From Deltaproteobacteria bacterium HGW-Deltaproteobacteria-12 (GTDB lineage Bacteria; Desulfobacterota; Syntrophia; Syntrophales; Smithellaceae): 64,000 nucleotides of DNA. This document shows, piece by piece, positions 63,301-64,000 of this stretch. How positions within the stretch are numbered: the stretch's first letter is position 1; each line of letters starts with the position of its first letter. The DNA lies in NCBI GenBank assembly GCA_002840565.1, contig PHBK01000016.1:54250-118249 (forward strand). The letters are read 5' to 3'. Below the pieces are notes generated by a model, which was not told the DNA's origin, did not search any database, and saw nothing but the letters and a program-made list of their open reading frames with translations. The position numbers were made by a program, and so were the translations under genes.

Positions 63301-63873
63301 AAATATGTAGGGCAAATCAACAAAACGGATATGTTTACCCGTCTGGTCTACAGCCTCATCGTCACCGGTATTGCACCCGGATCATTCTATCTGCCGCAAA
63401 GCGACGGCAGCCGCAGCAAGGCGCATTATGACGGCGTGCCGGTTGATGTTGTGGCCTCGGTTGTCGCCGGTGTCAGCGATGACACAGCCAGCGCGCTGAA
63501 AGTGTTTAATGTCCGGAATTACCATGACAGTGACGGCGTCTCTCTCGATAGTTTCGCAGACTGGATCAGATCGGCCGGTTATCCCCTGGAGCAGGTTCAC
63601 AACTACAAAGACTGGGTTACCCGCTTCGAACAGATGCTTAAAAATCTGCCGGATGACCAGCGCCAGAATTCTTTCCTTGATCTTATGGGTGCCGTGCGCG
63701 ATCCCTGGCCGCCAAAGATGCTCGTGCAGGATAGCAGTCAATTCCAGGAACTGGTGCAGAGACTCCCCATCGGAGATATGCCGCATCTATCGGAGGTGTA
63801 CGTTCACAAATGTCTGGACGATATGCGGCGTCTGGGGCTAATTCCCGCCCCAGTTCACGCCAGTTTACTCTGA
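60313..63873 (+). CDS. car: Carboxylic acid reductase (A-T-R type)
   Basis: 1186 residues. A: adenylation domain with SSGSTGTPKG at about residue 259, FYGTTE and YQCTGDIVEE. T: carrier domain with LGGDSLGA and phosphopantetheine Ser695. R: reductase domain from about residue 785 with LTGANGYLSRF (NADPH) and Tyr962-x-x-x-Lys966 (YGASK). The full order and length match known CARs such as mycobacterial enzymes. It activates a carboxylic acid with ATP and reduces it to the aldehyde with NADPH. A phosphopantetheinyl transferase is needed and not seen here. CARs are rare in deltaproteobacteria. Confidence 0.93.
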   Translation: MTDSNTNPSPKKRYFLRMQELAQRDPQIKQLMPSESVRDAIFQPGLSYDRLIQTVLEGYAEHPALGERDYAIARDEATGQNLRKLLPSFSTITYAELHNRVQGLANAWRCNPQNRVAPGDFVCIFGSTSIDYVAVDLACVYAHAVSVPLQTTLAEADLMRILAYSNPAALVAGPGDLSIVARLAVEHGSIPALVVMEYDERDDRERAQFEAAKAKLDSAGVLTQIVTIKALIEDGQSTTWEFLLPGPEGAERTVMLLHSSGSTGTPKGAIYPERAAKALWLTTRNQLPMVGVSYAPLNHLVGRTTISNVLSAGGTAYVTAKADLSTLFEDIRLVRPTYLNLIPRICDLVYQHYQNEVLRRTKAGEGDKESVGQRVKAQMRSTFLGDRFLGAVISSAPTSPAVKEFMRDCFDILFQDFYGTTESVAGLFLDGRVLRPRVKDYRLRDVPELGYSVQDKPYPRGEFCFKSDYCIKGYYQMPEASAALFDEDGYQCTGDIVEERAFDHVVIIDRRNDVQKLSHGEYVAVGPLGTVFESGSAVIKQIYLYGNSLRAYLLAVVVPNREVVTSLLGDNPGEAQLRALIRRELQTVGHNAKLRGFEVPRDFIIDWEPFSIENGLLSSVLKRKRPNLKRKYGEQLEALYEKLEQKQKQDLEALKDPTSSLTVLEKICALLAANLGLQETDIDPRRTYKELGGDSLGAVTFSIMMEEIFDVLIPADAILSPIGSPAAWAEAITSAQNPAGVRSPGFADIHGKGAKKISGKDLTLERFLGQSALRNAATESAGAVKTVLLTGANGYLSRFLTLEYLQKLANKGGKLICLVWARDNDDAKRQLDAVFAGADPEMEARYRNLAEKHLDVLAGDISAPLCGLKQEAFEQLASRVDRIVHAAALVNHALAYEHFFGSNVVGTAEMIRLAVSKRKKPIDFFSTVAVRPFLKLTKGQCDTEQSPIKDSIVLAPGYAAGYGASKWAGEHLLGDAHRRFGLPVNIFRCDMMLAHQKYVGQINKTDMFTRLVYSLIVTGIAPGSFYLPQSDGSRSKAHYDGVPVDVVASVVAGVSDDTASALKVFNVRNYHDSDGVSLDSFADWIRSAGYPLEQVHNYKDWVTRFEQMLKNLPDDQRQNSFLDLMGAVRDPWPPKMLVQDSSQFQELVQRLPIGDMPHLSEVYVHKCLDDMRRLGLIPAPVHASLL

Positions 63874-63890
63874 GTTTTCACCTTTTTCCG

Positions 63891-64000
63891 TTATTTTATC
63901 AGACTGCTCACACCTGTTATATTGCCATCGTCGTCGATGTCGATATTGTGCGCCGCCGGCTTCTTGGACAGGCCGGGCATGCGCATGATCTCACCGGTGA
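63891..64000 (-). CDS. fhs: Formate-tetrahydrofolate ligase, C-terminal end (partial)
   Basis: 36 residues, running off the right edge. [29 protein letters not shown] matches the closing segment of formyltetrahydrofolate synthetases (IMTMPGLPKxPAAxxIDVDxDGxIxG). This enzyme belongs to the Wood-Ljungdahl methyl branch and to formate metabolism. Confidence 0.8.
   Translation of the reverse strand, partial: TGEIMRMPGLSKKPAAHNIDIDDDGNITGVSSLIK

Overview
The window looks like chromosome of an anaerobic deltaproteobacterium of the Syntrophales/Smithella type. That is inferred from gene content (split B12-dependent acyl-CoA mutase with MeaB, CCG-domain Fe-S protein, Liv-type transporters, BKACE protein, formate-THF ligase end, HD-GYP regulator, CsrA); no rRNA or other decisive marker is present. 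Base composition changes at a cluster of three tRNA genes near 31.5 kb. The left half is AT-rich and accessory; the right half is more GC-rich and holds housekeeping and catabolic genes.

Region 1-4.2 kb (minus strand) has small genes: a YheU-like end, DUF6933, an AP2-domain protein, a secreted PLD-type nuclease, HU and ComEA. Region 4.2-15.4 kb is a predicted defence operon on the minus strand: Snf2-type helicase with a DUF3883-like end, DUF1156 DNA methyltransferase, DUF499 ATPase, TcmP and a three-cysteine radical SAM protein. Region 15.8-22 kb looks like an integron cassette array without an integron integrase. At least one attC site is convincing, its boundary heptamers match across the cassette, and cassette genes include a HEPN-like and a PD-(D/E)XK protein. 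Four AT-rich two-hairpin repeats are scattered through it. Region 23-25.4 kb carries Shedu (SduA) with two small genes, one of the TIGR02391 family.

Region 25.4-31.5 kb (mostly plus strand) is a mobile-element module: ssb, a DUF2958-like gene, an ArdC antirestriction protein, a zinc-ribbon protein, an XRE repressor and a tyrosine recombinase abutting tRNA-Arg. Its most striking feature is a pair of diverged, large, two-domain structured leaders, one before ssb and one before ardC. Their long stems are kept by compensatory changes. They resemble in position and size the single-stranded-DNA promoters of conjugative leading regions, which is inference.

Region 31.5-64 kb: tRNA-Arg(TCG), tRNA-His(GTG) and a tRNA-Arg(TCT) with a 9-nt tandem duplication; an exported DUF5648 protein; dprA-topA-trmFO; an HD-GYP response regulator; csrA; a degenerate histidine kinase; and an acyl-CoA mutase operon. 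The mutase large subunit carries Phe89 and Gln207, the isobutyryl-CoA mutase signature rather than the methylmalonyl-CoA mutase one. Next come an SDR, an acyl-CoA ligase, a structured RNA/terminator, a TIM-barrel protein, a CCG-domain protein, an XRE-cupin regulator, a complete Liv-type ABC transporter with a hydrolase, a frameshifted BKACE gene, and a pair coding for a YqhD-like alcohol dehydrogenase and a three-domain carboxylic acid reductase, which together could reduce acids to alcohols.
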